Below, one piece after another: positions 24,250 through 35,664 of a stretch of 64,000 nt of DNA. Location: assembly GCA_907163375.1 (NCBI GenBank), contig CAJQUW010003632.1, positions 1-64,000 of the forward strand, in the 5' to 3' direction. This DNA comes from Prostheceraeus crozeri. Taxonomy: Eukaryota; Platyhelminthes; Polycladida; Euryleptidae. The notes under the pieces were generated by a model. It was not told the origin of the DNA. It ran no database searches and worked only from the letters and a program-made list of their open reading frames with translations. Position 1 is the stretch's first letter; each line of letters begins with the position of its first letter. The translations under genes were made by a program, and so were the position numbers.

Positions 24250-25330
24250 GTCTTAAAGACATATAGCAATTTTCATAAACGCCTACAACTTTGTTGAATA
24301 ATATCTGAATTATATAATCATGCATATTTTTTTAATTTAGTTAACTTACGATTGCAATTGGAAATGAGGAAACACAGTGATGCGAAACATAAGAATGCCA
24401 AATATACATGTTCAGGTATATTAGCTATCGTGTTTTGTTGTATATAAGAAGCATAAATACTTGCCCCTCTAGTCAAAAGCGTCGCACTCCTGTAAATCTT
24501 TTCTGACGACGGGCCAACCTGCCAGACTATATCATCTCTTTGCATGGTAAGTTGATCTATCGCTTACGTCATTTTATTCATTGCTAAAATCCATCTTCCT
24601 AAATATATTTGCCGATAGTTTTACATTCATGAAATCTATTGCTTCTATATTTTGCGAGAAAATAATCGAATTCCGTAAGCTGCGCTTGCAGGATTGGATG
24701 AGTTTTATTAAATCGTATTGTATTTAGATCAAAACAGCGTTTGCTGCAGATCTGTGTGATTCTAACGTGTGTATAGAAGAAACCAACTACATGTATAATT
24801 CATACGTCATACAGCCTCTCAACACCAAGAGATTTGTATCAAATGCACTTCCTTGCAGTCAATCCATGATCTACTAAATTTCGCATAAGAAACTTCTGTC
24901 TGGCCATTGACCCATTTTCTACCTCAATGCGTCTCCCAAAACTTTCGAGGGTCCTAAATGATAACAATGTGAATTGATTTACAATTGAAACTCAATTATG
25001 CATTTGCTATTGAAATGTCAAGTGACTAATTTGGTGCATTGAAATATTTTCAACCTATCGTTGCAACAGCTGCATCGATAAACTATGAGAACTAGCGCGC
25101 ATTTATTCATCGCTAGATCAGAATCCTAGCAACATTCACATCAAAAACAGCACGATTCACCCTTTAAATAATTCTTGCCTGACTAAATAACAGTATGAAG
25201 ACAACTTCTCTGACCTCTCGTCATTCATTCTATTGTGTAGAAACTAGCGCCGCAACACAAAGCGATGATTTAAGAACGTTACAGGACATTGTGCGTTCAA
25301 TTTCGTCTACACGTTCTTCGGTGCTTCGGG
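24250..25330. other. Non-coding stretch upstream of GST copy 2
   Basis: No supported gene. The 5' flank shows no clear match to the flank of GST copy 1, in contrast to the shared 3' flank. No TATA box is obvious near the start codon. Confidence 0.4.
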
Positions 25331-25343
25331 ACAAGTCATCATT

Positions 25344-25952
25344 ATGAGTTATAAAGTCAGATACTTCGATGCTCAAGGACGGGCTGAGGTCATTCGAATG
25401 ACTTTGAAAGTAGCAAAGGTGGATTTCGTTGACGACCGCATTCCATTTGATCAATGGCCTACTCAAAAGCCTTTGACCCCAACTGGAGTTCTGCCAGTTT
25501 TAGTGACTCCTGATGGCGAGCAGCTTGTGCAATCTATGGCAATCTTACGTCACCTAGGACGGAAGTTCAATTTGGCTGGCAAGAATGAAAAGGAGCATTA
25601 TGAAGTTGATCGCGGACTGGATGAGTGCCGTGAAATATTTGATGGCCTGGTAAAATCAGTTATGGCGAAGGATCCGACTGAGTCCCAGAAGTTGATGACA
25701 GAATTTATGGAGAGCAAAGGCACTAAACAGTTGAATATATTGGAAGGATATTTAAAGTCGAATCATCTAATCTGTGAAAGTGGAATAACCATCGCTGATA
25801 TTGCAGTCATCAATGTCACTTCGATGATGAAAGCGCGCTATCCCGACCATTTCAAAAACTTTTCGAAGCTGGAAAAGCATCACGATAATGTGATATCAAA
25901 ATCTCCAGAATTAAAGAGATGGTTCGATGAGCGTCCTGCAAGTAAATTCTAG
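25344..25952 (+). CDS. Sigma-class glutathione S-transferase, copy 2
   Basis: A 202-residue paralogue of the GST at 6671, in the same orientation, also without an intron. It has the same catalytic and glutathione-binding residues (Tyr7, Trp38, Lys42, Pro51, Gln63-Ser64, Asp152). The two proteins differ at 23 of 202 positions by my count, yet residues 45-93 are identical and nearly so at DNA level. That is more even than the flanking parts and suggests gene conversion. The match continues for about 70-80 bp after the stop. Substitutions such as A29V, S43P and L130Q are spread through both domains. The frame is intact, so it is probably functional. Confidence 0.93.
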   Translation: MSYKVRYFDAQGRAEVIRMTLKVAKVDFVDDRIPFDQWPTQKPLTPTGVLPVLVTPDGEQLVQSMAILRHLGRKFNLAGKNEKEHYEVDRGLDECREIFDGLVKSVMAKDPTESQKLMTEFMESKGTKQLNILEGYLKSNHLICESGITIADIAVINVTSMMKARYPDHFKNFSKLEKHHDNVISKSPELKRWFDERPASKF

Positions 25953-26151
25953 AATGAACGATGTCAATTCTCTTAGTTATCCATGCACTTATGGCTTCTG
26001 TGCTTGTGATCTCCGTGCGGTTGCCGTGTAAACAATACATATACTGTATATTTATAGTCAATACATTAATTGATGGTCTGCAAATACCTAAAAACGTGTT
26101 TTTTTTGAAAAATGACGGTGCTTCTCTCATTCTAATTTTTAAAAAAACGTG

Positions 26152-26482
26152 TCAAAAATATGCATTCGTTCAAAAATCGCGTGAGCAAATTAAAACCCGA
26201 GCCAACCTGCAGAATGAGAGAATTATAGGCTGTACTTGTAATCGAGAAACGCACTCCCTTGAATTTCTGCAAATCCGGTAGTTAAAATAGTAAAGAAAAA
26301 ACTAGCTTTTACTCGACGTTTCGGGTCCAGACCCTTCTTCATAGAGTTTAAAACAGGCGCATATGACATGCTACTTGGACATACGTATGGACACACGTAT
26401 ATATGTAAAAGCTGAATAAAAATCTATATGGCGCGACCTGTGTTCTCCTACAAGCCAGCAAGCTCATGACGACGATTCATAG
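26152..26482 (-). repeat. Extra copy of the PLE 3' end and its flank
   Basis: Matches 27389-27693 in the same orientation with small indels (331 against 305 bp). It comprises 130 bp of flanking DNA, the PLE 3' untranslated end with its hammerhead-like fold, and the last codons of the GIY-YIG frame (NRRHELAGL). It directly abuts the outer end of the left palindrome arm at 26484. Confidence 0.85.
26311..26347 (-). ncRNA. Hammerhead-ribozyme-like motif, PLE 3' end (extra copy)
   Basis: Minus strand: ACUC closing strand, core UAUGAAGA, hairpin GGGUC-UG-GACCC, then GAAAC-GUC and the closing GAGU. The order is that of a type I hammerhead with a very short stem III, as described for PLEs. The CUGAUGA core is degenerate, so cleavage activity is doubtful. 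Confidence 0.5.
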
Positions 26483-27537
26483 AGAAGTGTACCAGAAAAT
26501 CGGGAGCTTGCATAGGTGTTATAAAATGTCTTTTAGATTCAATAGTTATATTGTGTACTTCAGGCTTAGGAAATTCGCAAAGTGAGCAGGTGAGAATACT
26601 GAATCTTTCAAGGTGAAGAGATACAGTCTGTCTCACATCAATAGAACATTATGTACCTCTCTCTCCCTGAAAAATCTACTAATAGTTGCATCATAGATTT
26701 CTGTCATCATAGAAAGCACTATTCATTGCTTTTTTAGTGAACCCAACTGGTCTCAAAATGTAATGTGTCAATCATAGACTACAGCTTGCAGTAAGCCTAA
26801 ATGTCACATCATAGTAACATGTCTAAATTGAAAAAACTATTTCATATTTCCACATTCACCTTAACTACATGATTATTGAATTGTTAAACAGATAATTTAA
26901 GAAGATGGATAGGAGCAATTACAACCTTTCCTGAAACGTTATTTTGCGTATCATAATTTTTCAGAGGCTTAGAAGTGTTGCAGTCATGGAACAGTAATAG
27001 TAATAAGGTTCGCTTTGTCGATCAGCATCAATGAAAGTACAGGTCAGATAGGGCGCAGGCCTCATGGTGCACACTTTCGTTTATAGATATCAGTTGATTT
27101 AATACTATTGGTGTACATATGGGCTACAGCATTGCGCTGTCGAAATACAGTAAATTGCAAAAATTTGCTTATGTATATTTGTTCGTCTACATCAGCAGGG
27201 TTTACTGTCAGGAGATAAATACCACAGAAGCAACTTATGGTGATGCATTCCCTTGAGAGAAGTTGAAAAGTGACATTTTCGACCATTTTGTGACAGTTTA
27301 CGTCATATGAGTCAGTACTGAACATTGAGCACTTTAAACAGATATACCTAACACGCGACACTATCATCCACACAATTTTCAAAAATATGCATTCGTTCAA
27401 AAATCGCGTCAGCAAATTAAAACCCGAGCCAACCTGCAGAATGAGAGAATTATAGGCTGTACTTGTAATCGAGAAACGCACTCCCTTGAATTTCTGCAAA
27501 TCCGGTAGTTAAAATAGCAAAGAAAAAACTAGCTTTT

Positions 27538-27574
27538 ACTCGACGTTTCGGGTCCAGACCCTTCTTCATAGAGT
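27538..27574 (-). ncRNA. Hammerhead-ribozyme-like motif in left palindrome arm
   Basis: Identical to the motif at 26311-26347: degenerate core, hairpin GGGUCUGGACCC, then GAAACGUC inside an ACUC/GAGU stem. Confidence 0.5.
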
Positions 27575-27658
27575 TTAAAACAGGCGCATATGACATGCTA
27601 CTTGGACATATATATGTAAAAGCTGAATAAAAATCTATATGGCGCGACCTGTGTTCTC

Positions 27659-28237
27659 CTACAAGCCAGCAAGCTCATGACGATGATTCATAGATGGACA
27701 TCTGTCCTGAATCATGCGAGCTTCTATCAAAGCAGTGTCAACCGTACTTCGCGCTCTCTGAAGGATATTCACATCGAAATCATCAAGGTCAACAGCAGTA
27801 CAATCACGAAGATGCACACTCAATGCACTCTTATTGTCCTTATTCATAATACTCCGCTTATGTTCTTGATACCTAATTTTGAAAGATCTTGAAGTTTTAC
27901 CTATGTAACTAGCATTACAAATCCGACATTTAAACTCATAGACAACATTGTAACTATTACAGTTTATTTTTTCAGGCAAACGATCACAAAGGTTGCAGTT
28001 GTTATGTTTTTTATTTTTATGTTTATTGCGACTATTTAGGCAACGGGACAATGTAGGACTGATAGTATTAACAAGACGAACATTGAGATTATATTTGCGA
28101 ATCAGAGAATTAATTTTTCTGTTTAAGCTATCATTAACGAAAGGCATAGAAAAATTATTAATATTTTTACTTGCATTGGAATGACGCTTCCTATTCTTCG
28201 ATTTCCGTTTAAAATCTTTTTCTTTGAAACCGTTTTT
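27659..28237 (-). pseudogene. Inverted copy of PLE GIY-YIG endonuclease region
   Basis: A minus-strand copy of the C-terminal part of the PLE protein encoded at 29080-29655. It is nearly identical and holds the whole GIY-YIG nuclease (NVVYEFKCRICNASYIGKTSR). It has no reverse transcriptase of its own. The open frame runs a little past the arm end into opposite-strand RT sequence by chance (MVDAIGLIGF). Confidence 0.85.
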
Positions 28238-29048
28238 GAATCCTATGAGACCAATAGCATCTACCATAAATACTCCTACTAAAAAAATCGATTGGTTATG
28301 TAGTAAAATATTAAATCAATTGGTTAACTTTGTCCCTGCACATTTAAGTAGTTCCAAACAATTAAGTGAGATTCTTGATAATTACACGGGAGTAAAAACT
28401 GGTGATATTTTCATATCTCTAGATGTTATTGCTTTGTATCCGAGCATATCGATTAGTCTGGCACTCGAAGTAGTCGTAGAATTTGCTCAAAGACATTGGG
28501 ATGAAATAAATCATTTTGATCTCACGATGGAGCAATTTAGCAACTGCCTTAAGTTTGTGAGCTACAATTATGAGATACACTATGGTGATGAAACATATCT
28601 CCAAATTGGTGGTGTCCCTATGGGCACACATTATGCTCCCTCCTTCGCCGTTATTTTCATGAACTACATAGAAAACAGAGCTTTAAAAGAATTGAAAAAA
28701 ATTAATATCTCACCTCCGATATTCAAACGGTATATCGATGACATCATTATGGGTCCTTTCTCATCTAGTTTTCAAGATAGTTATAAAATTCTCAACATAT
28801 TCAACAGTATAAATAAAGATGTTCAATTTACTTTAGAAATTCCACAAAATTGTCTAAACTTTCTAGATTTGAGCATCTCGATTAAAAACGATTGTGTTTG
28901 TTACAAGCACTATAGTAAGCCATTAACTTCGGATAACTGTCTACGCAAAGACAGTTGGATACCACATCATGTTAAAAGTAACTTCATAGAAAATACTCTG
29001 AACACAGCCGATGAAAGATTATGTTCTTTTACAAATGTTACAAACTGA
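28238..29048 (+). pseudogene. Penelope-like reverse transcriptase, N-terminally truncated (PLE-1)
   Basis: The reading starts at RPIASTINTPTKKIDWL, so the N-terminal third of a PLE reverse transcriptase is missing. RT motifs follow: motif A FISLDVIALYPSI, motif B GGVPMGTHYAPSFAVIF, the catalytic FKRYIDDI box, and NFLDLSI. The frame ends near 29048 and overlaps the next frame (from 29011), which carries the nuclease; the two are in different phases, so no single protein is made. The RT joins the inverted left arm directly at 28238. It belongs to the same broad group as PLE-2 at 61.3 kb but is clearly diverged from it. It cannot move by itself. Confidence 0.88.
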
Positions 29049-29655
29049 AGCAATTCATAATGCTAAACAAAAACTTAAGAAAAACGGTTTCAAAGAAAAA
29101 GATTTTAAACGGAAATCGAAGAATAGGAAGCGTCATTCCAATGCAAGTAAAGATATTAATTTATCTATGCCTTTCGTTAACGATAGCTTAAACAGAAAAA
29201 TTAATTCTCTGATTCGGAAATATAACCTCAATGTTCGTCTTGTTAATACTATCAGTCCTACATTGTCCCGTTGTCTAAATAGTCGCAATAAACATAAAAA
29301 TAAAAAACATAACAACTGCAACCTTTGTGATCGTTTGCCTGAAAAAATAAACTGTAATAGTTACAATGTTGTCTATGAGTTTAAATGTCGGATTTGTAAT
29401 GCTAGTTACATAGGTAAAACTTCAAGATCTTTCAAAATTAGGTATCAAGAACATAAGCGGAGTATTATGAATAAGGACAATAAGAGTGCATTGAGTGTGC
29501 ATCTTCGTGATTGTACTGCTGTTGACCTTGATGATTTCGATGTGAATATCCTTCAGAGAGCGCGAAGTACGGTTGACACTGCTTTGATAGAAGCTCGCAT
29601 GATTCAGGACAGATGTCCATCTATGAATCGTCGTCATGAGCTTGCTGGCTTGTAG
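29011..29655 (+). pseudogene. Penelope-like GIY-YIG endonuclease domain (PLE-1)
   Basis: The C-terminal part of the PLE protein, 214 codons open. A basic linker (KNGFKEKDFKRKSKNRKRH) leads to a small Cys cluster (CNLCDRL). The GIY-YIG nuclease has VVYEFKCRICNASYIG, an Arg in FKIRYQEH and a Glu in ALIEARMI, in the places of the family's catalytic residues. In PLEs this nuclease nicks the target to prime reverse transcription. The frame is separated from the RT frame at 28238-29048. Confidence 0.88.
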
Positions 29656-29699
29656 GAGAACACAGGTCGCGCCATATAGATTTTTATTCAGCTTTTACA

Positions 29700-30287
29700 T
29701 ATATATGTCCAAGTAGCATGTCATATGCGCCTGTTTTCGCATGAAAAATTCGCATGAAACTTAAGGCGTAGATTAGACCTCTCTGGAATTCAGTCAAATC
29801 ACATCCACGTGTCGCCATGACTAATTTGGTAATGCTGCGATACTGTCAATGATTGTGGTGTATGTAGCTAGCGGATTGAACAGAGTACAGCTCGGTATGC
29901 ATGAAAGAACAATGAATGGAATCACAGCATTGGGCCTCAGCTACACTGAAAGCAAAGCAAACACGAGCGTCCCAAGCGTCTCGAGTAACCGCATGTCCGC
30001 AAGCTATCAATCGCTCTAGTTTGCTTTGCGTGCATTATGGAAGTCTACAAATGCTGCAATGATGACTTTGTATTTGCTGCAAAACGCTTGGAAAAGCTCG
30101 CTGTGTGGTTGAGGCCTAATGGTTTGACTATTGATTAACTTCTAAAGTTCATATTTCACACCAACGAGTAGAAAAAAATGACTGAAATGATAAATTTGTC
30201 ACTGTTTACATAACTTTTTCCACCGGGTACTTTATTTGTTCCTTGAGTGTATATATGTCCAAGTAGCATGTCATATGCGCCTGTTTT
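29700..30287. repeat. 512-bp insert between 38-bp direct repeats
   Basis: A 38-bp sequence starting TATATATGTCCAAGTAGCAT occurs at 29700-29737 and exactly again at 30250-30287. The 512 bp between them are absent from the left palindrome arm. The insert has no coding content. Near its end, TTTTTCCACCGGGTACT (30215-30231) resembles the terminal repeat of the Tc1-like element at 34496. A 38-bp duplication is too long for an ordinary transposon target site. Confidence 0.75.
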
Positions 30288-30289
30288 AA

Positions 30290-30326
30290 ACTCTATGAAG
30301 AAGGGTCTGGACCCGAAACGTCGAGT
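30290..30326 (+). ncRNA. Hammerhead-ribozyme-like motif in right palindrome arm
   Basis: The sense-strand version of the motifs at 26311 and 27538: ACUC, UAUGAAGA, hairpin GGGUCUGGACCC, GAAACGUC, GAGU. It lies about 85 bases after the GIY-YIG stop once the 550-bp insertion is discounted. Confidence 0.5.
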
Positions 30327-31389
30327 AAAAGCTAGTTTTTTCTTTGCTATTTTAACTACCGGATTTGCAGAAATTCAAGGGAGTGCGTTTCTCGATTACA
30401 AGTACAGCCTATAATTCTCTCATTCTGCAGGTTGGCTCGGGTTTTAATTTGCTGACGCGATTTTTGAACGAATGCATATTTTTGAAAATTGTGTGGATGA
30501 TAGTGTCGCGTGTTAGGTATATCTGTTTAAAGTGCTCAATGTTCAGTACTGACTCATATGACGTAAACTGTCACAAAATGGTCGAAAATGTCACTTTTCA
30601 ACTTCTCTCAAGGGAATGCATCACCATAAGTTGCTTCTGTGGTATTTATCTCCTGACAGTAAACCCTGCTGATGTAGACGAACAAATATACATAAGCAAA
30701 TTTTTGCAATTTACTGTATTTCGACAGCGCAATGCTGTAGCCCATATGTACACCAATAGTATTAAATCAACTGATATCTATAAACGAAAGTGTGCACCAT
30801 GAGGCCTGCGCCCTATCTGACCTGTACTTTCATTGATGCTGATCGACAAAGCGAACCTTATTACTATTACTGTTCCATGACTGCAACACTTCTAAGCCTC
30901 TGAAAAATTATGATACGCAAAATAACGTTTCAGGAAAGGTTGTAATTGCTCCTATCCATCTTCTTAAATTATCTGTTTAACAATTCAATAATCATGTAGT
31001 TAAGGTGAATGTGGAAATATGAAATAGTTTTTTCAATTTAGACATGTTACTATGATGTGACATTTAGGCTTACTGCAAGCTGTAGTCTATGATTGACACA
31101 TTACATTTTGAGACCAGTTGGGTTCACTAAAAAAGCAATGAATAGTGCTTTCTATGATGACAGAAATCTATGATGCAACTATTAGTAGATTTTTCAGGGA
31201 GAGAGAGGTACATAATGTTCTATTGATGTGAGACAGACTGTATCTCTTCACCTTGAAAGATTCAGTATTCTCACCTGCTCACTTTGCGAATTTCCTAAGC
31301 CTGAAGTACACAATATAACTATTGAATCTAAAAGACATTTTATAACACCTATGCAAGCTCCCGATTTTCTGGTACACTTCCTCAGGTAG

Positions 31390-34300
31390 CAACGTGACAA
31401 TTGCGAGTAGTCCAATTATTATGCATGTAGTCCAATGGCTTGTGCTCTTGGCCTTGTATCACTGCTTGCAGCCTCCGACTTTTCATGCATTGTTGATTGG
31501 AGAAGTGTTTCTCATAGTTTTGAACCAAATGCTATGTATCACGCTGGCGAAATGATATCTGAAGATTAATTTGAAGACTATCGCGCCGACGATTTAGGCT
31601 GGTCATTTGAAGGGTAATATATCTTCATTCATAGTGTGACCACAATGACTGGTAAATCTGGCTTCATTTCATTACACGAAAATGTGTAAGCAGACATTTC
31701 AATTGCAGAACGGGTGAGAAGTTAGCGAAACCAACCATCGGAACCACTTTTATCTTTAAACTTGAATTTTTCAACGACGACTGCAAATTTGTGGAATCTG
31801 AGCCCAGATTTATGGTCAGGAGGCTGAAATTGATAAACCTTCAGTTGCTTCGAATTCAATCACGCTGCAATAAAAATTGTTAATCAAAATTAATATTATT
31901 TTATTTGATTATAATTTGATTTATTTACATTTGATTATAATTGATAATCAAATGTCGCTTAACTAATGGTCATTGATTTTGTATCATTTTCTTTGAAAAA
32001 TGTCATGTTTTCTCTAAAAAAAAGTGACCACAATTCGTCATCACATCGAAGGCTACTTATTGTGATCTCCAAAATAAAAGAAATGCTCAATGGATCTAAT
32101 GTTTTCATGATAAATAGCCTGCCCATAGACTTCCATAATGGCATGATTATATTTGTCGACCTTTTGACTTTACTCTACACTTCAAAAATGGCACAAACCG
32201 TCATCATATCGACGTCATCGATATTATGATTTTTAGCGTCGATGTGATGATGGAAACTTAAGCCTCCCTTTAATCTACACTGCTTGACATGGTATCGTTG
32301 GACGATCGTGATGTACCAGCGACGCAAATGTCTTACATGTATATGAGTGTACCGACTGGAAAAGTATATTATCTTTATATATACACCTCGCAAACAGCTC
32401 CTGTGCACCAATCGAGTAGTGTTAAGTTTCCCTCTTTATCTTACAATCAACGAGTCGATTCTTTCAAACTAGAAAATGACAAAAGAAAGAATCGAATTAA
32501 CGATTTTTTACAGATAATCTATATGAGGCATCAGTCTGAGAATGGCATAACAGGATGAAGATCAGAGGACGAGAGCACAGGAGAGATCACCGTCATGGCA
32601 GCTCTGGTATTGATGATTAAACTAAAAGAGCATCTTATGTTGTGGCATTCGAGCTTTCAAGTATGCTATATACCTAATTTATTTTATTAATACATTTAGC
32701 TGATATTTATATAAAGATCGATGCATGTCTTACATAGCCTATAACAAGTCTAGAGTATAGCTAGGAATCTCTTCTAGCATGCAAATAGGCCGAGACCTAG
32801 ATAGATCTAACTTCATCAAATCTCCATTGAAATTTAATCAAAAACACAACATAAGTTATAATGATTCCAATAGCCTGCGAATATCTTTTTCATGCTGTCC
32901 TCAAATGCTACATCTACTAATGTTAGATTTTGTCAATCACTTCTGCTGCACTTTGATGCTGTGGATTAAATGACATTGCTATGGTGCCTTTCTTATAAGG
33001 ATCACGATGATGTTATCGCAAAATAGTAGAGTAGGCTAGTACGCCTAAGCTATCTTGAATGGCAATATGAAGCATGATAATGAGCTTAAGTTTGCGCATT
33101 GCATATTATGGCATATTTTGCTGATGAATAGTATTTGAGATTACTTATTTCTTTTTTTCTCTGTGAGGCCTGTACATGTATATGCACATGTCTTCCGTGT
33201 CTGTTTTTAGAGAGGCCTAGACCTTTCATGTAAGCAGATGTCTCATCAAGCAGACTTAAATTCAAATCCGCATTTATTCTTTATTAATCAAATTATCAAA
33301 ATAATGTAAACACCTTTCGTCGGCAGAGCTTTGATGAGGTTTATACATTGAATGCTGTATAGGCCTATCACGACTCCGCCTTATAGAGCAGTCACACCAA
33401 AGCGATCCATGAGACATAGGCTACTGACACAAAACCCTGAACAAAACCTTAATCCAACCACAGAGCAACCTAAAATTTCTTCTAAACCAACCCTAAATAA
33501 ATTTTATAAACTAATAATTAATTAATGAATTAATAATTAATCTTCGTGCTAATCGCATGATAAAAAGGTACCAATCTGAAGTCGATGTGGCCTAAATGAA
33601 TCCCACCTATATCCCAGTCATATAGCACTTATTCATGGATATCCATACTTACCCTAAACTAAAACTTGCATAAGCCTATGACTTTAAAACTTAGACTTCA
33701 AAAAATATAGCTGTCAAAGAGTCTCATATGCCGATATCTATCGATGAGACAACTTCCATAAATCCCATGGCTTGATAAGTCAGTAAAATAAATTAGATGT
33801 GCACTATAAATTTATTATCAAGCATAAATACATGCATGCATGACTGCATTAATATATGTAAGGGATGAGATCAGTGGAGAGATTTGTGTCCCTTCTATTT
33901 GACATTCATACTAATCTGGTTAATAATTTCAAGCAGACCTATTCCAGGCCTATTCCAATTCATGATGCTTGAATGTGAATATAAGAGAATAACTATAAAG
34001 TACGCAAGTAAGTGCATTCATGATGCCTTCAGCTATTTACTCTTGTTGTACAATCAGTAAGATAGCTGGAAAAGTTTCGAAATTTGAATTAAGAATCGTG
34101 TGTATATTGCAAGCTGTTTTGGCCTACTTACATTGCACCTTAGGTCTATATTTTCAGCTTACTGAATCCATCATGACTACTGCGAGGTGTCAAATTATGA
34201 GTACATGTCCTCAGCAGATTTATGATGTAAATAAATAAATAAAAACATGCATATAAAGATATATATAACTTTCGGTCATCGCATCAGCATCATCACATCG

Positions 34301-34490
34301 ACGCCCTCATATCAGAAACTCGGCTACGGATCTCTTAATAATAATTAGATTGTGGTTTATCACACATAAGGTATCTTGCAAGACCCAATACAATCAGGAA
34401 AAAAAGAAATCAAATTTTCGAGAATTTTTTTAAGTGGACAAAAAAGGGACCACTTTTGTTGGATTTCACCATACATACAGTCATGGAATA
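31390..34490. other. Long non-coding stretch
   Basis: About 3.1 kb without a recognisable gene, RNA or element end. AT-rich direct and inverted TTTGATTATAATT motifs lie at 31880-31960, and a short palindromic AATTAATTAAT patch lies at 33510-33545. Confidence 0.45.
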
Positions 34491-34495
34491 AAATA

Positions 34496-35660
34496 CAGTA
34501 CCCGGTGAAAAAATGAAAACTCTAGACTTGTTCCTGCGTCACTTTCACATACCTATTACTACTCCGATAAATAAACATCATGTTGGTGGTAAAAGTTGAA
34601 TATTAACAATATTAAAATCGTGTGATGCCTCCGTATGAGCCCATATCAGTTCTTCCACACGATCAGTCAAAGAATAAATTAGGGATTTCCAATAACTTCG
34701 TACTTCCATGAGTTCTCTCCAAATTTCTTCTAAAGTTGCAAAAAGTTCGTCACTGTTAGACGGATTTTCATATTCCCTTTGCAATTTCAGTTCCATTCTA
34801 CCCCACACATTTTCGATAGGGTTCATATCAGGGATGCAAGGAGGCTTGTCAAGGATGTTGATATCATTTTGTTGGAGAAATGTTCGCCTTCGATGGGCAG
34901 TATCGATAGGTGCATTGTCTTGTTGGAAAATGCCGTTTCCCTCAGATATCATGGGCCAAAATGGCACGAGGTGCTCTGCAAGAATATTAGTACAATGTTC
35001 AGAATTAATGTGGGTTTCGATTCTGACGAAATCCGTGAAGCCGTTTACAGAAAATGCTCCCCATACCATTGCATGAGCCACAGACCTATTGGGAACGCTG
35101 CAAACATAGGGTTCCGAATTCGGCATGCGAAGGGTCTTCGAACATACTGCACGCAAGATTGTCATAAGCAGAATCGCGATTCATCAGAAAACTCAACTGT
35201 CTTCCACATTCTAGAGCTCCAATTGGATTTTTGCCGAGGCCATTCAAATCTGCAACCTTTATGGTCTTCAGTCAATAGAGTCTTCCTTGCCGGTGCAAAG
35301 TACTTGAGACCAGCATATCGGAACTGTTCTTCTGTCACATTCAAGATGCGAGTCCTGCTTCATTTCTCTGGCAGACATGAAAGGATTTTCTGAAGACATC
35401 CTGACATCACTTGTCAGTTTCTTCCGCCCACAAGCACCTCGGTTGCTTCCTTTAGCTTGTCCATCGACAGACAATCTCTCAAGATACCTTTTGACCGTGT
35501 TCTCTGAAATGCTCAAGCACTCAGCTATTTTTGGTTTTGAAAATAATGCATGAGTCCTTAATGAGTAAATTTGACCTTCCATAAACTCAGTAAAGTCGGC
35601 ACCGCGCGAAGTCATAGCTGACAGCGATCTAGAACGAAACGAACGAAGTGACACTTCCAA
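34496..35660 (-). mobile_element. Tc1-like transposon with one recognisable end
   Basis: A transposase gene on the minus strand with a likely terminal repeat at its 3' side. CAGTACCCGGTG begins at 34496 after a TA dinucleotide, as expected for Tc1 elements. No matching end is found on the far side up to 36150, so the 5' end is deleted or diverged. Tc1 elements move by cut and paste into TA sites. Confidence 0.75.
34578..35650 (-). pseudogene. Tc1-like transposase, DD34E, frameshifted
   Basis: The N-terminal helix-turn-helix part (EGQIYSLRTH, KIAECLSISENTVKRYLERL) is in the first frame, about 35650-35400. The first catalytic Asp is in FSDESRFCL (about 35170). The second Asp (QQDNAP) and the Glu (PIENVWG), 34 residues apart, are in the last frame (34578-35165). 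At least two frame changes separate these parts, so the gene is dead. The far C-terminus (VEELIWAHTEASHDF) looks normal. Confidence 0.85.
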
Positions 35661-35664
35661 ACCA

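Larger units (their letters stand above)
26484..28237 (-). repeat. Left arm of a large palindrome around the PLE
   Basis: This 1754-bp arm is the reverse complement of 29080-31380, apart from a 550-bp insertion in the right arm. From the outside in it contains about 900 bp of flanking DNA (26484-27388), 125 bp shared with the extra copy at 26152, the PLE 3' end, and the GIY-YIG coding part. A 145-codon frame in the flanking part is identical in both arms, and the nuclease frames differ by only a few residues. The duplication is therefore recent, or the arms are kept alike by conversion. Confidence 0.9.
29080..31380 (+). repeat. Right arm of the palindrome around PLE-1
   Basis: Reverse complement of 26484-28237. 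The PLE 3' end probably lies near 30355, and the remaining 1 kb (to 31380) is flanking DNA duplicated in inverted orientation on the left. The arm differs from the left mainly by the 550-bp insertion-duplication at 29700-30287. Confidence 0.9.

Noticed and set aside
27677-29637. Frames of 71 and 62-63 codons antisense to the GIY-YIG regions
   Set aside because: Antisense shadows of the nuclease coding sequence, present in both arms for that reason.
27062-30802. Identical 145-codon frames at 27062-27499 (-) and 30365-30802 (+)
   Set aside because: They are the same DNA in the two palindrome arms. The peptide has no convincing family. A faint resemblance to a Gypsy RT phrase (VNPADVD) is too short to use.
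34708-35393. Plus-strand frames of 122 and 204 codons
   Set aside because: Antisense to the Tc1-like transposase.
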